This document shows positions 27,242 through 36,642 of a DNA stretch of 64,000 nucleotides, piece after piece (position 1 is the first letter of the stretch; each line of letters begins with the position of its first letter). The notes under the pieces were generated by a model. It was not told where the DNA came from. It searched no databases and saw only the letters and a program-made list of their open reading frames with translations. The translations under genes and the position numbers were made by a program. Origin of the DNA: Yersinia hibernica (lineage in GTDB: Bacteria; Pseudomonadota; Gammaproteobacteria; Enterobacterales; Enterobacteriaceae); contig NZ_CP032487.1 of assembly GCF_004124235.1 (NCBI RefSeq), positions 1 through 64,000 on the forward strand, read 5' to 3'.

Positions 27242-27511
27242 ATGAAATGCCATCGTGTTAATGAACTGATTGAGCTTCTACATCCAGCCTGGCAGCAAGA
27301 GCCCGATTTAAATCTGGTGCAGTTTTTACAAAAATTGTCAGATGAGGCGGGCTTTGAAGGTGAACTCTCAGAGCTAACCGACGATATTCTTATTTATCAT
27401 CTAAAAATGCGCGGTTCAGCATCGACCGAAGTGATCCCTGGTCTGAAAAAAGATTATGAAGACGATTTTAAAACGGCCATATTGCGCGCGCGTGGCATTA
27501 TTAAAGATTAG
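27242..27511 (+). CDS. yihD: YihD, conserved DUF1040 protein
   Basis: An 89-residue cytoplasmic protein nearly collinear with E. coli Yih[33 protein letters not shown] and [20 protein letters not shown]. Function unknown. An acceptable ribosome site (AATAGGAT) lies upstream, and a consensus -35 TTGACA is at 27,165-27,170. Confidence 0.93.
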   Translation: MKCHRVNELIELLHPAWQQEPDLNLVQFLQKLSDEAGFEGELSELTDDILIYHLKMRGSASTEVIPGLKKDYEDDFKTAILRARGIIKD

Positions 27512-27601
27512 TCATGTTCCTGCCTGCGCAGAGGGGGCCGGTAATGATACTATTTCTTATTCTCAGCGCGCCGCTGTCACTTACATAGACTGAATGTGGT
27601 T

Positions 27602-28588
27602 ATGAACAGCTCTGCTTTTAATTTTCAGACATTATCGCCTGACCTGATTATGGATGCCCTTGAAGGGGTTGGGTTGCGGGTAGATTCAGGATTAACTGCG
27701 CTTAATAGTTACGAGAACCGCGTTTATCAGTTTATGGACGAAGACAGTAAACGATACGTGGTGAAGTTCTATCGCCCTGAGCGCTGGAGCCGTGAGCAAA
27801 TTCTGGAGGAGCATCAGTTTTCGCTTGATTTGGCTGAGTCCGAGATCCCGGTGATAGCCCCATTGCAGCTAAACGGGCACACCTTACATACTCATGGTGG
27901 CTTTTTCTTTACCGTTTTTCCGAGTGTGGGCGGGCGTCAGTATGAAATTGATAACCTTGACCAATTAGAGTGGGTGGGGCGTTATTTAGGCCGAATCCAT
28001 CAGGTAGGCAGTGACTCTCTTTTTGTTGCCCGCTCAACAATCGGCCTTGAGGAGTATCTGACTGAACCGCGTCAGTTATTGGCCAACAGTGAGTTGGTGC
28101 CAGCAAAACAGCGAGATAAGTTCTTGGCAGCAACCGACTTACTGATAAGCACCATCAAGCAGTATTGGCACTCTGACTGGCAACCCTTACGGTTACACGG
28201 TGATTGCCACCCAGGTAATATTTTGTGGCGTGATGGGCCGATATTTGTTGATTTGGATGATGCTCGAAATGGCCCGGCGGTTCAGGATCTTTGGATGTTG
28301 TTACATGGTGAGCGGCATGAGCAATTAATTCAGTTAGATATCTTGCTAGAGGCATATGGTGAGTTTGCAGATTTTGACCAACGTGAACTTGCACTCATTG
28401 AACCGTTACGCGCGATGCGGATGGTTTATTACCTTGCATGGGTCGCCAGACGTTGGCAGGATCCTGCATTTCCTAAAAGTTTTCCGTGGATGGCGGAGTC
28501 TGACTTCTGGTTGCAGCAGACTGTATTATTCACAGAACAGGTTAAGCTGTTGCAGGCACCCCCTTTGCAGCTGATGCCAATGTACTAA
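27602..28588 (+). CDS. srkA: SrkA/RdoA, stress-response Ser/Thr kinase
   Basis: A 328-residue APH/ChoK-fold kinase, the Cpx-linked protector against stress-induced death known as YihE/RdoA. ATP-side motif YVVKFYRPERW, catalytic LHGDCHPGNILW (Brenner motif), and metal-binding FVDLDDARNGP are intact. I use ATG 27602 (MNSSAFNFQTL) because it aligns with E. coli; GTG 27596 is also in frame. It lies 27 bp upstream of dsbA, matching the known srkA-dsbA operon. Confidence 0.95.
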   Translation: MNSSAFNFQTLSPDLIMDALEGVGLRVDSGLTALNSYENRVYQFMDEDSKRYVVKFYRPERWSREQILEEHQFSLDLAESEIPVIAPLQLNGHTLHTHGGFFFTVFPSVGGRQYEIDNLDQLEWVGRYLGRIHQVGSDSLFVARSTIGLEEYLTEPRQLLANSELVPAKQRDKFLAATDLLISTIKQYWHSDWQPLRLHGDCHPGNILWRDGPIFVDLDDARNGPAVQDLWMLLHGERHEQLIQLDILLEAYGEFADFDQRELALIEPLRAMRMVYYLAWVARRWQDPAFPKSFPWMAESDFWLQQTVLFTEQVKLLQAPPLQLMPMY

Positions 28589-28615
28589 AGCTAAGATAAT
28601 GGAGATTGTTATAGT

Positions 28616-29239
28616 ATGAAAAATGTATGGTTAGCACTCGTTGGCATGGTGATGGCATTCAGTGCATCGGCGGCACAATTCACTGATGGTACCCAGTACC
28701 AAACATTAAACAAGCCGGTTACTGGTGAGCCTCAGGTTTTAGAGTTTTTCTCTTTCTATTGCCCTCACTGCTACCAGTTTGAAGAAATTTATCATGTTCC
28801 TCAGACGGTAAAGAAAGCACTGCCTGAGGGGACTAAAATGACCCGTTATCATGTTGAATTCCTTGGCCCATTGGGTAAGCAACTGACTCAAGCTTGGGCT
28901 GTTGCTATGGCATTAGGGGTTGAGGAGAAAATCACGCCACTGATGTTTGAGGGGGTACAGAAAACACAAACTGTACAAACTCCTGATGACATCCGTAACG
29001 TTTTCATTAAAGCGGGTGTGAGTGGCGAAGATTATGACGCAGCATTAAATAGCTTTGTGGTTAAATCACTGGTTGTTCAGCAGCAAAAAGCCGCTGAAGA
29101 TTTGCAATTACGTGGTGTACCCGCGATGTTTGTTAATGGCAAATATATGATTAAAAACGACGGCATGGATACCAGCTCAATGGATAACTATGTTAAACAG
29201 TATGCGGATGTCGTTAAGTTCCTACTGACTCAGAAATAA
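28616..29239 (+). CDS. dsbA: DsbA, periplasmic thiol:disulfide oxidoreductase
   Basis: 207 residues with a signal peptide (1-19/20, ending SASAA). Thioredoxin fold with active site C49-P-H-C52 and the cis-Pro loop RGVPAMF near residue 168. Introduces disulfides into exported proteins and is recycled by DsbB; in Yersinia it is needed for type III secretion apparatus folding (established knowledge). The ribosome site GGAG precedes the ATG, and a strong terminator follows. Confidence 0.97.
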   Translation: MKNVWLALVGMVMAFSASAAQFTDGTQYQTLNKPVTGEPQVLEFFSFYCPHCYQFEEIYHVPQTVKKALPEGTKMTRYHVEFLGPLGKQLTQAWAVAMALGVEEKITPLMFEGVQKTQTVQTPDDIRNVFIKAGVSGEDYDAALNSFVVKSLVVQQQKAAEDLQLRGVPAMFVNGKYMIKNDGMDTSSMDNYVKQYADVVKFLLTQK

Positions 29240-29247
29240 TAGTATAA

Positions 29248-29279
29248 AAAGAGGGGCGAGATTTTATTAGCCCCTCTTT
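29248..29279 (+). terminator. dsbA terminator
   Basis: Ten-bp stem AAAGAGGGGC / GCCCCTCTTT around a 12-nt loop, ending in TTT. Located 9 bp after the dsbA stop. Confidence 0.9.
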
Positions 29280-29830
29280 CACTTCGCCAATATCTGCTCA
29301 TTGCCAATCTATTTCTTTCTATGTACTGAAAATATCATATTTTCTAGTGTGATAGTCATTTTACGGAATGCCGACCTTTACTTGTTTTGGTGTTTTTTTT
29401 GATTGATTCATCTATTTCAGTGATAGGTAAGCTCCCATATTCTTAGTGTTAAAAAGATAAAATGAGTTTGTGTGAAGTAATAAAAATTAAGTATCAGTCA
29501 ATTTATCTTAAGTAAAGTTTACTGACCTTACGAGAGTAACTGAATAAGTAATATCCACAAATTAGATAAAGGAAAGATGACAGCCAAATAAGAAAAAGAT
29601 AATCATAACCAACTGATTTTAATAATTTAAAATATTAAGCTATAAAAAATAAGCAGAAAGATATAATCTGCTCATGCTTTTATTCACAAAGTTATCCACA
29701 AGCCAGATCTTTAAGATCACAGTATAAAAATGCTCTGTTTCGCACAAGAATGGACGCTAAGATTCGTCTCTTGCGGCCAGCTATGGCATTCTTAGCGTCA
29801 GACTTTGCTGAATAAAGATGAAGAAACGCT
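29280..29830 (+). promoter_or_regulatory. polA upstream region with DnaA box and leader hairpin
   Basis: 551 bp without a gene; the yihF/yihG genes found near here in E. coli are absent. A perfect DnaA box TTATCCACA is at 29692-29700. A TATAAA -10-like hexamer is near 29,723, and perfect 10-bp inverted arms GACGCTAAGA / TCTTAGCGTC occupy 29753-29762 and 29790-29799, in what would be the polA leader. The first 400 bp is AT-rich and featureless. Confidence 0.6.
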
Positions 29831-32629
29831 ATGGCCCAGATTGCAGAAAACCCATTGATCCTTGTTGACGGTTCCTCTTACCTCTATCGTGCATACCATG
29901 CCTTCCCACCGTTAACCAACGGCAGCGGTGAGCCAACGGGGGCAATGTATGGCGTGTTGAACATGTTGCGCAGTCTGTTGTTGCAATATCGGCCAAGCCA
30001 TGTGGCCGTCGTTTTTGATGCCAAAGGCAAAACATTCCGTGATGAGCTTTTCGCGGAATATAAGTCTCACCGCCCCCCGATGCCAGATGATTTACGCGCC
30101 CAAATTGAGCCGCTGCACCAGATGGTTAAGGCGATGGGGTTGCCTTTATTGGCGGTTTCCGGTGTTGAGGCTGATGATGTTATCGGTACTTTGGCACAAG
30201 AAGCGGAAAAGGCGGGTCATGCAGTATTAATTAGTACTGGTGATAAAGACATGGCGCAATTAGTTACGCCAAATATCACTCTTATTAATACAATGAATAA
30301 TGCTATTTTAGGGCCACAGGAAGTGTGCGAAAAATATGGCGTTCCCCCCGAGCTGATTATTGATTTTCTCGCGTTAATGGGGGATTCCTCAGATAATATT
30401 CCGGGCGTACCGGGGGTTGGCGAGAAGACGGCGCAGGCTTTATTGCAAGGTTTGGGCGGATTGGATGCGCTATTTAGTAATTTGGATAAAATTGCCACGC
30501 TAAGCTTCCGCGGTGCCAAAACAATGTCTGCCAAATTAGAGCAGAATAAAGATGTTGCCTACCTCTCCTATAAACTCGCCACGATTAAAACGGATGTTGA
30601 GCTGGATGTTACTTGTGATGAACTGAAAGTCTCAGCACCGGATGATGAGCAGCTGCATCAATTATTCAGTCGTTATGAATTTAAGCGCTGGCTGGCGGAT
30701 GTCGAAGCTGGCAAATGGCTGGATGGTAAAAAAGACCGGCCGATGGCGCAGACGAATAATAAATCTTTTGCCGCCGTAGAACCGGCAGCGGCGGCGGAAG
30801 TCATGGCTGTATTATCACAAGATAATTATCAAACTATCTTGGATGACGCCACTTTAAACGCGTGGATTGAGCGGCTTAAAAATGCGGAAGTTTTCGCTTT
30901 TGATACTGAAACTGACGGCCTTGATACGCTCAGCAGCAATTTAATCGGCCTCTCTTTTGCTGTAGCGCCGGGTGAAGCCGCTTATTTACCATTAGCGCAT
31001 GATTATCTGGATGCACCTGTACAGCTCGATAGGGATTGGGTTTTGGCCCAGCTTAAACCCTTACTGGAAGATGATAAGGCCCTAAAAGTTGGGCAGAATC
31101 TTAAGTTTGACCAAAGCATGCTGGCGCGTTACGGCATTGAACTGCGCGGTATTGCTTTCGATACCATGCTGGAATCTTATGTTTTAGACAGTGTAGCCGG
31201 TCGACACGATATGGATAGCTTGGCCGAGCGCTATCTCAATCATAAAACCATTACTTTTGAAGAGATCGCCGGTAAAGGTAAAAACCAGCTGACTTTCAAC
31301 CAAATTGCGTTGGAACAAGCTGGCCCTTATGCGGCAGAAGACGCAGATGTCACCTTACAATTGCATTTGGTGCTGTGGCCGAAGCTACAGCAAAGTGAAG
31401 GCCTAAAGCGGGTTTTCCAAGAAATTGAGATGCCTTTACTGCCGATTTTGTCTCGCATTGAGCGCACTGGGGTGCTGATTGACCAGAATATATTGGCGGC
31501 CCATTCCAAAGAACTGACTATTCGCCTTGATGAGTTGGAAAAACAGGCGCATGAATTGGCGGAGGAGCCATTTAATCTCGCCTCACCTAAGCAATTACAG
31601 GTTATTTTGTATGAAAAACAAAAATTGCCTATTTTGAAGAAAACCCCAGGCGGTGCCGCTTCAACCAATGAAGAGGTGCTGGCAGAGTTGGCGTTGGATT
31701 ACCCTTTGCCGAAAGTCATTCTTGAATATCGTGGCTTGGCCAAGCTGAAAAGCACTTATACCGATAAATTGCCGTTGATGATTAATCCTGTTTCTGGACG
31801 AGTTCATACTTCTTATCATCAGGCCGTCACGGCGACCGGGCGTTTATCTTCCCGAGATCCTAACCTGCAAAATATTCCGGTGCGAAATGAAGAAGGGCGT
31901 CGTATACGCCAGGCTTTTATTGCGCCAGAAGGTTATCGCATTATGGCGGCGGACTATTCACAGATTGAGCTGCGCATTATGGCCCATTTATCGCAGGATA
32001 AAGGGCTGTTGGCTGCATTTGCTGCCGGCAAGGATATCCACCGCGCCACAGCGGCAGAAGTCTTTGGTTTGCCTCTGGAAAACGTCACGAATGAACAGCG
32101 CCGCAGTGCTAAGGCGATTAACTTTGGTTTGATTTATGGCATGAGCGCATTCGGTTTAGCGCGACAATTGAATATTCCGCGCGGGGAAGCACAGCGCTAT
32201 ATGGATCTCTACTTTGAGCGCTACCCTGGCGTGCTGGAATATATGGAGCGCACACGTAAGCAAGCCGCTGATCAAGGTTATGTCACCACCCTGGATGGCC
32301 GTCGCCTCTATCTGCCAGACATTCACTCACGGAATGCAAATCGCCGTAAAGCTGCTGAACGCGAGGCCATCAATGCGCCGATGCAAGGGACTGCGGCTGA
32401 TATTATTAAGCGCGCAATGATTGCAGTAGACACGTGGTTACAGCAAGAACCTGAGCCTTTGGTGCGGGTAATCATGCAGGTACATGATGAATTGGTATTT
32501 GAAGTGCATGAAAGTGTATTAGAAAGTGCCGAGCAGAAAATTCGCGGGCTGATGGAACAAAGTATGCAATTGGCCGTGCCATTAAAGGTTGATGTCGGTG
32601 TGGGTTATAACTGGGATCAAGCTCATTAG
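29831..32629 (+). CDS. polA: PolA, DNA polymerase I
   Basis: A 932-residue three-domain enzyme. The N-terminal 5'-3' flap exonuclease covers about 1-320 ([38 protein letters not shown]). The 3'-5' exonuclease covers about 330-520 ([24 protein letters not shown]), with its DEDD residues intact. The family A polymerase domain has motif [12 protein letters not shown], motif [15 protein letters not shown] and motif [10 protein letters not shown]. Removes RNA primers and fills gaps. Spot 42 RNA follows as in E. coli. Confidence 0.98.
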   Translation: MAQIAENPLILVDGSSYLYRAYHAFPPLTNGSGEPTGAMYGVLNMLRSLLLQYRPSHVAVVFDAKGKTFRDELFAEYKSHRPPMPDDLRAQIEPLHQMVKAMGLPLLAVSGVEADDVIGTLAQEAEKAGHAVLISTGDKDMAQLVTPNITLINTMNNAILGPQEVCEKYGVPPELIIDFLALMGDSSDNIPGVPGVGEKTAQALLQGLGGLDALFSNLDKIATLSFRGAKTMSAKLEQNKDVAYLSYKLATIKTDVELDVTCDELKVSAPDDEQLHQLFSRYEFKRWLADVEAGKWLDGKKDRPMAQTNNKSFAAVEPAAAAEVMAVLSQDNYQTILDDATLNAWIERLKNAEVFAFDTETDGLDTLSSNLIGLSFAVAPGEAAYLPLAHDYLDAPVQLDRDWVLAQLKPLLEDDKALKVGQNLKFDQSMLARYGIELRGIAFDTMLESYVLDSVAGRHDMDSLAERYLNHKTITFEEIAGKGKNQLTFNQIALEQAGPYAAEDADVTLQLHLVLWPKLQQSEGLKRVFQEIEMPLLPILSRIERTGVLIDQNILAAHSKELTIRLDELEKQAHELAEEPFNLASPKQLQVILYEKQKLPILKKTPGGAASTNEEVLAELALDYPLPKVILEYRGLAKLKSTYTDKLPLMINPVSGRVHTSYHQAVTATGRLSSRDPNLQNIPVRNEEGRRIRQAFIAPEGYRIMAADYSQIELRIMAHLSQDKGLLAAFAAGKDIHRATAAEVFGLPLENVTNEQRRSAKAINFGLIYGMSAFGLARQLNIPRGEAQRYMDLYFERYPGVLEYMERTRKQAADQGYVTTLDGRRLYLPDIHSRNANRRKAAEREAINAPMQGTAADIIKRAMIAVDTWLQQEPEPLVRVIMQVHDELVFEVHESVLESAEQKIRGLMEQSMQLAVPLKVDVGVGYNWDQAH

Positions 32630-32752
32630 TTGTATGGGTAAGTGGTGATAAATAAAGCACTTTATGTAATTAAGCTACATTTAGGGCCGATAATGCGGCG
32701 ATGATATGCGCTGAATCGTGCCAATTTATGTAACTATACAACAAAAAATTCT

Positions 32753-32780
32753 TTTGCCCTGCGAAAAAATGCTGTAGAGT
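32753..32780 (+). promoter_or_regulatory. Predicted spf promoter
   Basis: TTTGCC (32753-32758) and TAGAGT (32775-32780), 16-bp spacing, 7 nt before the Spot 42 start. CRP represses spf in E. coli; I do not see an unambiguous CRP palindrome here. Confidence 0.6.
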
Positions 32781-32787
32781 TACAGAT

Positions 32788-32895
32788 GTAGGGTACAGAG
32801 GTAAGATGTTCTATCTTTCAGACCTTTTACTTCACGTAATCGGATTTGGCTGTATATTAGCCGCCCCAGTCATTTATTGACTGGGGCGTTTTTTA
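32788..32895 (+). ncRNA. spf: Spot 42 regulatory RNA
   Basis: About 108 nt, nearly identical to E. coli Spot 42 from GTAGGGTACAGAGGTAAG through the unstructured target-pairing segments. It ends in the terminator stem GCCCCAGTCA / TGACTGGGGC and a T-run. It is an Hfq-dependent base-pairing RNA that represses catabolic genes when cAMP is low. Its position directly after polA is the conserved one. Differences from E. coli are confined mainly to the short central hairpin and terminator loop. Confidence 0.96.
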
Positions 32896-33066
32896 TGGCG
32901 TTTTGTTAGCATTTTCCGCGAATTGGGAGAGAAACCGCCAGATAGCCGCGATAAAAATAGAGTTTGGATGTGTACCTTGGCGTGCATAATATTGCCAAGA
33001 AGGTGTTCAGTGCGATATGAATACCCGTCGGGGTAACAGCCCTTGCGGGCTGCTGTTAGCGATTAA

Positions 33067-33717
33067 TTACTCACCTGCATCGTCATAATCATCAATTATC
33101 ACTTCCGGCGGGATCTCGCTGAACCAGGTATCCAGTTTTTCACGTAATTTATCAACGCCAATCTTTTTCAATGATGAGAAAGCTTCAACCTGAATATCAC
33201 CCATAAATGGAATGATTGCTTCCCGCACCATGTTCAGTTGGGCTTTGCGAGCGCCTGATGCCAGTTTATCTGCTTTGGTCAGCAATAGCAGAACCGGGGT
33301 GCCGACGGCGACGGCCCATGTAATCATCTGCTGGTCTAAATCTTTTAACGGATGACGAATATCCATCAACACCACTAATCCTTTCAGGCAGTTACGTTTC
33401 TGTAAATATTCCCCCAATGCGCGCTGCCACTTGAGTTTCATCTCTTCGGGGACTTCGGCATAGCCGTATCCCGGTAAGTCGACCAGACGGACACCCTCAA
33501 CCACTTCAAATAAGTTAATCAGCTGAGTTCGGCCCGGAGTTTTACTGGTTCTGGCCAGGCTTTTTTGGTTGGTTAATGTATTGAGAGCACTCGATTTACC
33601 GGCATTTGAGCGGCCTGCAAACGCCACTTCAATACCTTCGTCACGTGGCAGATGGCGAATATCCGGAGCACTGATGACGAAGTGAGTCATGTGATAGTTA
33701 TAATTTCTGATAGTCAA
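33067..33717 (-). CDS. engB: EngB/YihA (YsxC), ribosome-assembly GTPase
   Basis: 216 residues, essential in many bacteria for 50S assembly. G1 GRSNAGKSS (35-43), G3 [12 protein letters not shown]4 LTKADK, and the FSSLKK G5 region are seen. The start is TTG at 33717: it gives [20 protein letters not shown], which lines up with E. coli YihA MTNLNYQQTHF, and GGAGA lies 9 nt before it. The in-frame ATG at 33690 would shorten the N-terminus by 9 residues. A UvrY-like palindrome sits just upstream. Confidence 0.95.
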   Translation of the reverse strand: MTIRNYNYHMTHFVISAPDIRHLPRDEGIEVAFAGRSNAGKSSALNTLTNQKSLARTSKTPGRTQLINLFEVVEGVRLVDLPGYGYAEVPEEMKLKWQRALGEYLQKRNCLKGLVVLMDIRHPLKDLDQQMITWAVAVGTPVLLLLTKADKLASGARKAQLNMVREAIIPFMGDIQVEAFSSLKKIGVDKLREKLDTWFSEIPPEVIIDDYDDAGE

Positions 33718-33730
33718 AATTTGTTGTCTC

Positions 33731-33748
33731 CGTGAGAGATAGCTTACA
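33731..33748. promoter_or_regulatory. Predicted UvrY (BarA/UvrY) binding palindrome upstream of csrC
   Basis: CGTGAGAGATAGCTTACA differs at three positions from the UvrY box TGTGAGAGATCTCTTACA known upstream of E. coli csrB. It lies about 310-330 bp before the csrC RNA, a long-range upstream position like that of the Csr RNA promoters, and also next to the engB ribosome site. Confidence 0.6.
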
Positions 33749-34053
33749 TGCAGCGATTATAACTGCATCAGGGCGAAAAAAGGGGGTTTATCTTTTGTCC
33801 CCTCGTGACTGGCTGTTGATCTGAAGTTTGCGGGCCACACTGCTCTTTTTCTATGAAATTATAATTTTTGTGAGTTGGTGGTCATTGTAGGAAAAACCAA
33901 TCGCTTATCATTGAATGATTGTTAAGAAAAACTTCATTAAAAATAGGCTACACTTATCGCAGTTAATTTGTTTTTATGATTATTTTTTTAATGAAAACAA
34001 ATAGATTTTTTATTTTTCACAGTGCGGGATGTGCTGGCAAGGAGCTTAATCAC
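33749..34053 (+). promoter_or_regulatory. engB-csrC intergenic region, csrC promoter side
   Basis: About 305 bp of AT-rich DNA between the UvrY-like palindrome and CsrC. It must contain the csrC promoter, but I cannot choose between several poor -10 candidates (for example CTTAAT at 34045-34050). No reading frame of note. Confidence 0.4.
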
Positions 34054-34316
34054 TTAGGAAGAGTGGCCTATGCTTAAGGAATGTAATGGATATACTGTGA
34101 GCCAGGGATGATATAGGGAGCTTATATAAAGGGATGTTTATGGACACAGGTCGGAGTGCCGGGTGAGTCACCTTCAGGGTTGAAGGGATGGCAAGGAAGG
34201 CAAATTGCAGGAGGGAGAAACCAGGACGTTATGTAAGTGCAAGGAGTGCGCTGTAAGGATACCCTTCCGCAGAAGGTGCGAAAAAAGGCGACAGGTTAAT
34301 CTGCCGCCTTTTTTCT
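34054..34316 (+). ncRNA. csrC: CsrC, CsrA-sequestering RNA
   Basis: An RNA-like region with about fifteen GGA motifs (AGGAAG, AGGATA, AGGACG, GGGATG and others), as expected for CsrA-binding hairpin loops. It ends in a terminator (34281-34316; AAAAAAGGCGACAG / CTGCCGCCTTTTTT) almost identical to that of E. coli CsrC. Position between engB and yihI is the conserved csrC locus. The 5' end is approximate (within about 40 nt). It titrates the carbon-storage regulator CsrA, which in Yersinia affects virulence and motility. Confidence 0.88.
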
Positions 34317-34349
34317 TTCTCTTCTTTCTGCTAGATTCCGGCCCAATCT

Positions 34350-34434
34350 TATACCTAATAGATTTGAAGATGCAGGAATGCTATTGCGGCCTGAACGTAG
34401 CTAACACACTGCAACTTGGATGATGACGGGTATA
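34350..34434. repeat. Internally deleted ERIC element between csrC and yihI
   Basis: Left end TATACCTAATAGATTTGAAG and right end CTGCAACTTGGATGATGACG with GGGTATA match the two ERIC termini, but the central roughly 40 bp including the palindrome is missing (about 85 bp remain). It starts 34 bp after the CsrC terminator and ends 46 bp before yihI. It supplies an upstream in-frame ATG for the yihI frame. Confidence 0.72.
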
Positions 34435-34479
34435 CTAAGTCCGATCCCATACTCATTTACCCATTTAAGAGCACAGGTT

Positions 34480-35046
34480 ATGAAGCAACCAAATAAAGCA
34501 CCACGCGCTGATAGTGCGGCCTCGAAAGGCACCGCAAAGCCAAAGCGTCATAAAAAGACCCGTGTAGAGCTTGATCTTGAAGCACGCGAGCGTAAACGTC
34601 AGAAGAAACACAGCGGAAATCGCTCAGGTGCGAGAACCAATGTGGAAGGCAGTAATAAAAAGGGCCAAACTCAAACGCAAGAGAAAGATCCGCGCATTGG
34701 CAGCAAAGTGCCGGTATCGCTGGTGGTCGAGAGCAAGGTAAAAGCTAAGCCCGCCACTAAGCCTGCGGCCAAAGTCGAAGCCAAGCCACGCCTGACACCG
34801 GAAGAAGAGCTGACTAAGCTGGAAAACGACGAGCGCTTAGATGCATTGCTGGACCGGCTCGATAACGATGAAGTCTTGAGCAAAGAAGACCAGGCTTATG
34901 TTGATCTGACGTTAGACCGTATCGATGCCCTGATGGAGCAATTAGGTATTGAATTGGGCGACGATGAAGATGACGAAGAGCGCGAAGAAAAGCCGGAAGA
35001 TATTCTAAAACTACTGAAGAGCGGTAATCCAAAAGACGCATTTTAA
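34480..35046 (+). CDS. yihI: YihI, activator of the ribosome-assembly GTPase Der
   Basis: 188 residues. The basic N-terminal half ([20 protein letters not shown] then RKRQKKHSG) and the acidic C-terminal half ([18 protein letters not shown], ending with an Asp/Glu stretch) give the charge polarity of YihI, which stimulates Der (EngA) GTPase. ATG 34480 (MKQPNKAPR) aligns with the family start; an ATG at 34420 in the same frame lies in the ERIC repeat and gives an unrelated 20-residue extension. Followed after 3 bp by a small membrane ORF. Confidence 0.92.
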   Translation: MKQPNKAPRADSAASKGTAKPKRHKKTRVELDLEARERKRQKKHSGNRSGARTNVEGSNKKGQTQTQEKDPRIGSKVPVSLVVESKVKAKPATKPAAKVEAKPRLTPEEELTKLENDERLDALLDRLDNDEVLSKEDQAYVDLTLDRIDALMEQLGIELGDDEDDEEREEKPEDILKLLKSGNPKDAF

Positions 35047-35049
35047 AGT

Positions 35050-35226
35050 ATGAAGTGGGTGATCCCGATAATAGCCCTACTACTTACATGTTATCTATTG
35101 TGGTTATTGGGTAAACTATGGCGGCTGTCGCAACGTAGGTCACGATTGCGCAGCGCTACTGCGGCCAGACAACGGAAACATCTGCCCCCTAACCGGCCCG
35201 GTAAGCGAAAATATCGGAAGGAATGA
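35050..35226 (+). CDS. Small 58-residue single-pass membrane protein ahead of hemN
   Basis: Short frame: MKWVIPIIALLLTCYLLWLL, then a strongly basic tail rich in Arg/Lys/Gln ending PGKRKYRKE. One hydrophobic helix (residues 3-21) and positive C-terminus predict N-out/C-in topology. It lies 3 bp after yihI and overlaps the hemN start by 4 nt (ATGA at 35223-35226), the pattern of translational coupling. No strong ribosome site is seen, so it probably depends on yihI translation. Other gammaproteobacteria carry a membrane DUF2489 gene between yihI and hemN; this could be a shortened relative, which I cannot confirm. Confidence 0.6.
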   Translation: MKWVIPIIALLLTCYLLWLLGKLWRLSQRRSRLRSATAARQRKHLPPNRPGKRKYRKE

Positions 35227-36602
35227 ACATGTCTGAGCACGCTATAGTTTGGGATCTGTCCCTGATTCAAAAATATAATTATTCAGGGCCGCGTTACACT
35301 TCGTACCCCACTGCGCTTGAATTTAGTGAAGATTATAATGAATCTGCTTTTCAGCAGGCGGTGAAACGTTATCCGCAGCGCCCTTTGTCGCTGTATGTGC
35401 ATATCCCGTTTTGCCACAAACTTTGTTACTTCTGCGGTTGTAATAAGCTGGTGACGCGGCAGCAACATAAAGCTGATGAATATCTTACAGTCTTGGAAAA
35501 AGAGATTCGCCAGCGGGCGGATCTGTTCGCCGGGCGTCAGGTTAGCCAGATGCACTGGGGCGGCGGCACGCCAACCTATCTGAATAAAACCCAAATCACT
35601 CATTTAATGAATCTGTTGCGTGAGAATTTTGATTTTCTGCCAGGTGCGGAGCAATCAATTGAAGTTGATCCACGTGAAATTGAGCTAGATGTACTCGACC
35701 ACCTGCGTGCTGAAGGCTTTAACCGCCTGAGCATGGGGGTGCAGGACTTCAATAAAGAAGTTCAACGGCTGGTTAACCGTGAGCAAGATGAAGATTTTAT
35801 CTTTGCGCTCATTGCTCGTGCCAAGGCCCTGGGTTTTAACTCCACCAATATTGATTTGATTTATGGCTTGCCAAAACAGACGCCAGAAAGTTTTGCCTTT
35901 ACGCTCAAACGAGTGGCTGAACTCAGCCCTGACCGCCTGAGTGTCTTCAATTATGCCCATTTACCGAGCTTGTTTGCCGCGCAGCGCAAAATTAAAGATG
36001 CGGACTTACCCAGTGCTGAGCAGCGGCTGGATATTTTACAGCACACCATCAGTTTCTTAACTGAATCCGGCTACCAGTTTATTGGTATGGATCACTTTGC
36101 CCGGCCAGATGATGAGTTAGCTATTGCCCAGCGGGAGGGGAAATTGCATCGTAATTTCCAGGGCTACACCACCCAAGGTGAGAGTGATTTGCTTGGGTTG
36201 GGGGTGTCGGCGATTAGTATGCTGGGTGACAGTTATGCTCAGAACGAAAAAGAGTTAAAAACCTATTATTCCGTGGTCGAACAGCGTGGCAATGCATTGT
36301 GGCGTGGCCTGACCATGACCGAAGATGACTGCTTACGCCGCGACGTCATTAAAACACTGATTTGTAATTTCCAAATCAGTTATCAGCCGATTGAACAGCA
36401 TTATGGTATTCGTTTTGCGGATTATTTTGCCGAAGATTTTGCGCTGCTGACGCCATTTGAACAAGATGGGCTGGTGGAGCGCGATGACAAAGGTATTCGT
36501 GTGACGCCGCGTGGGCGTTTACTCATTCGCAATATCTGTATGTGTTTTGATATTTATTTACGAAAACAGGCGCGCAGACAGCAATTCTCCCGCGTTATCT
36601 GA
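35223..36602 (+). CDS. hemN: HemN, oxygen-independent coproporphyrinogen III dehydrogenase
   Basis: A 459-residue radical SAM enzyme that oxidatively decarboxylates coproporphyrinogen III to protoporphyrinogen IX without oxygen. The cluster motif is C64-x3-C68-x2-C71 with C73 (IPFCHKLCYFCGC), followed by WGGGTPTYL, the SAM-binding EVDPRE and NIDLIYGLPKQT. Length fits E. coli (457). Start is ATG 35223 or 35229; the first overlaps the stop of the 58-codon ORF and has AAGGAA in front. Confidence 0.97.
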   Translation: MNMSEHAIVWDLSLIQKYNYSGPRYTSYPTALEFSEDYNESAFQQAVKRYPQRPLSLYVHIPFCHKLCYFCGCNKLVTRQQHKADEYLTVLEKEIRQRADLFAGRQVSQMHWGGGTPTYLNKTQITHLMNLLRENFDFLPGAEQSIEVDPREIELDVLDHLRAEGFNRLSMGVQDFNKEVQRLVNREQDEDFIFALIARAKALGFNSTNIDLIYGLPKQTPESFAFTLKRVAELSPDRLSVFNYAHLPSLFAAQRKIKDADLPSAEQRLDILQHTISFLTESGYQFIGMDHFARPDDELAIAQREGKLHRNFQGYTTQGESDLLGLGVSAISMLGDSYAQNEKELKTYYSVVEQRGNALWRGLTMTEDDCLRRDVIKTLICNFQISYQPIEQHYGIRFADYFAEDFALLTPFEQDGLVERDDKGIRVTPRGRLLIRNICMCFDIYLRKQARRQQFSRVI

Positions 36603-36604
36603 TG

Positions 36605-36632
36605 ATATCACCCTCAGCGATGAGGGTGATAT
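36605..36632. terminator. Hairpin between convergent hemN and glnG
   Basis: Perfect 11-bp stem ATATCACCCTC / GAGGGTGATAT with a 6-nt loop in the 40-bp convergent gap. No strong U-run on either strand, so termination strength is uncertain. Confidence 0.55.
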
Positions 36633-36642
36633 TCAAACAAAA

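Noticed and set aside
34205..34423. 72-codon frame after engB
   Set aside because: It lies inside CsrC and the ERIC; the region is better explained as RNA with GGA motifs.
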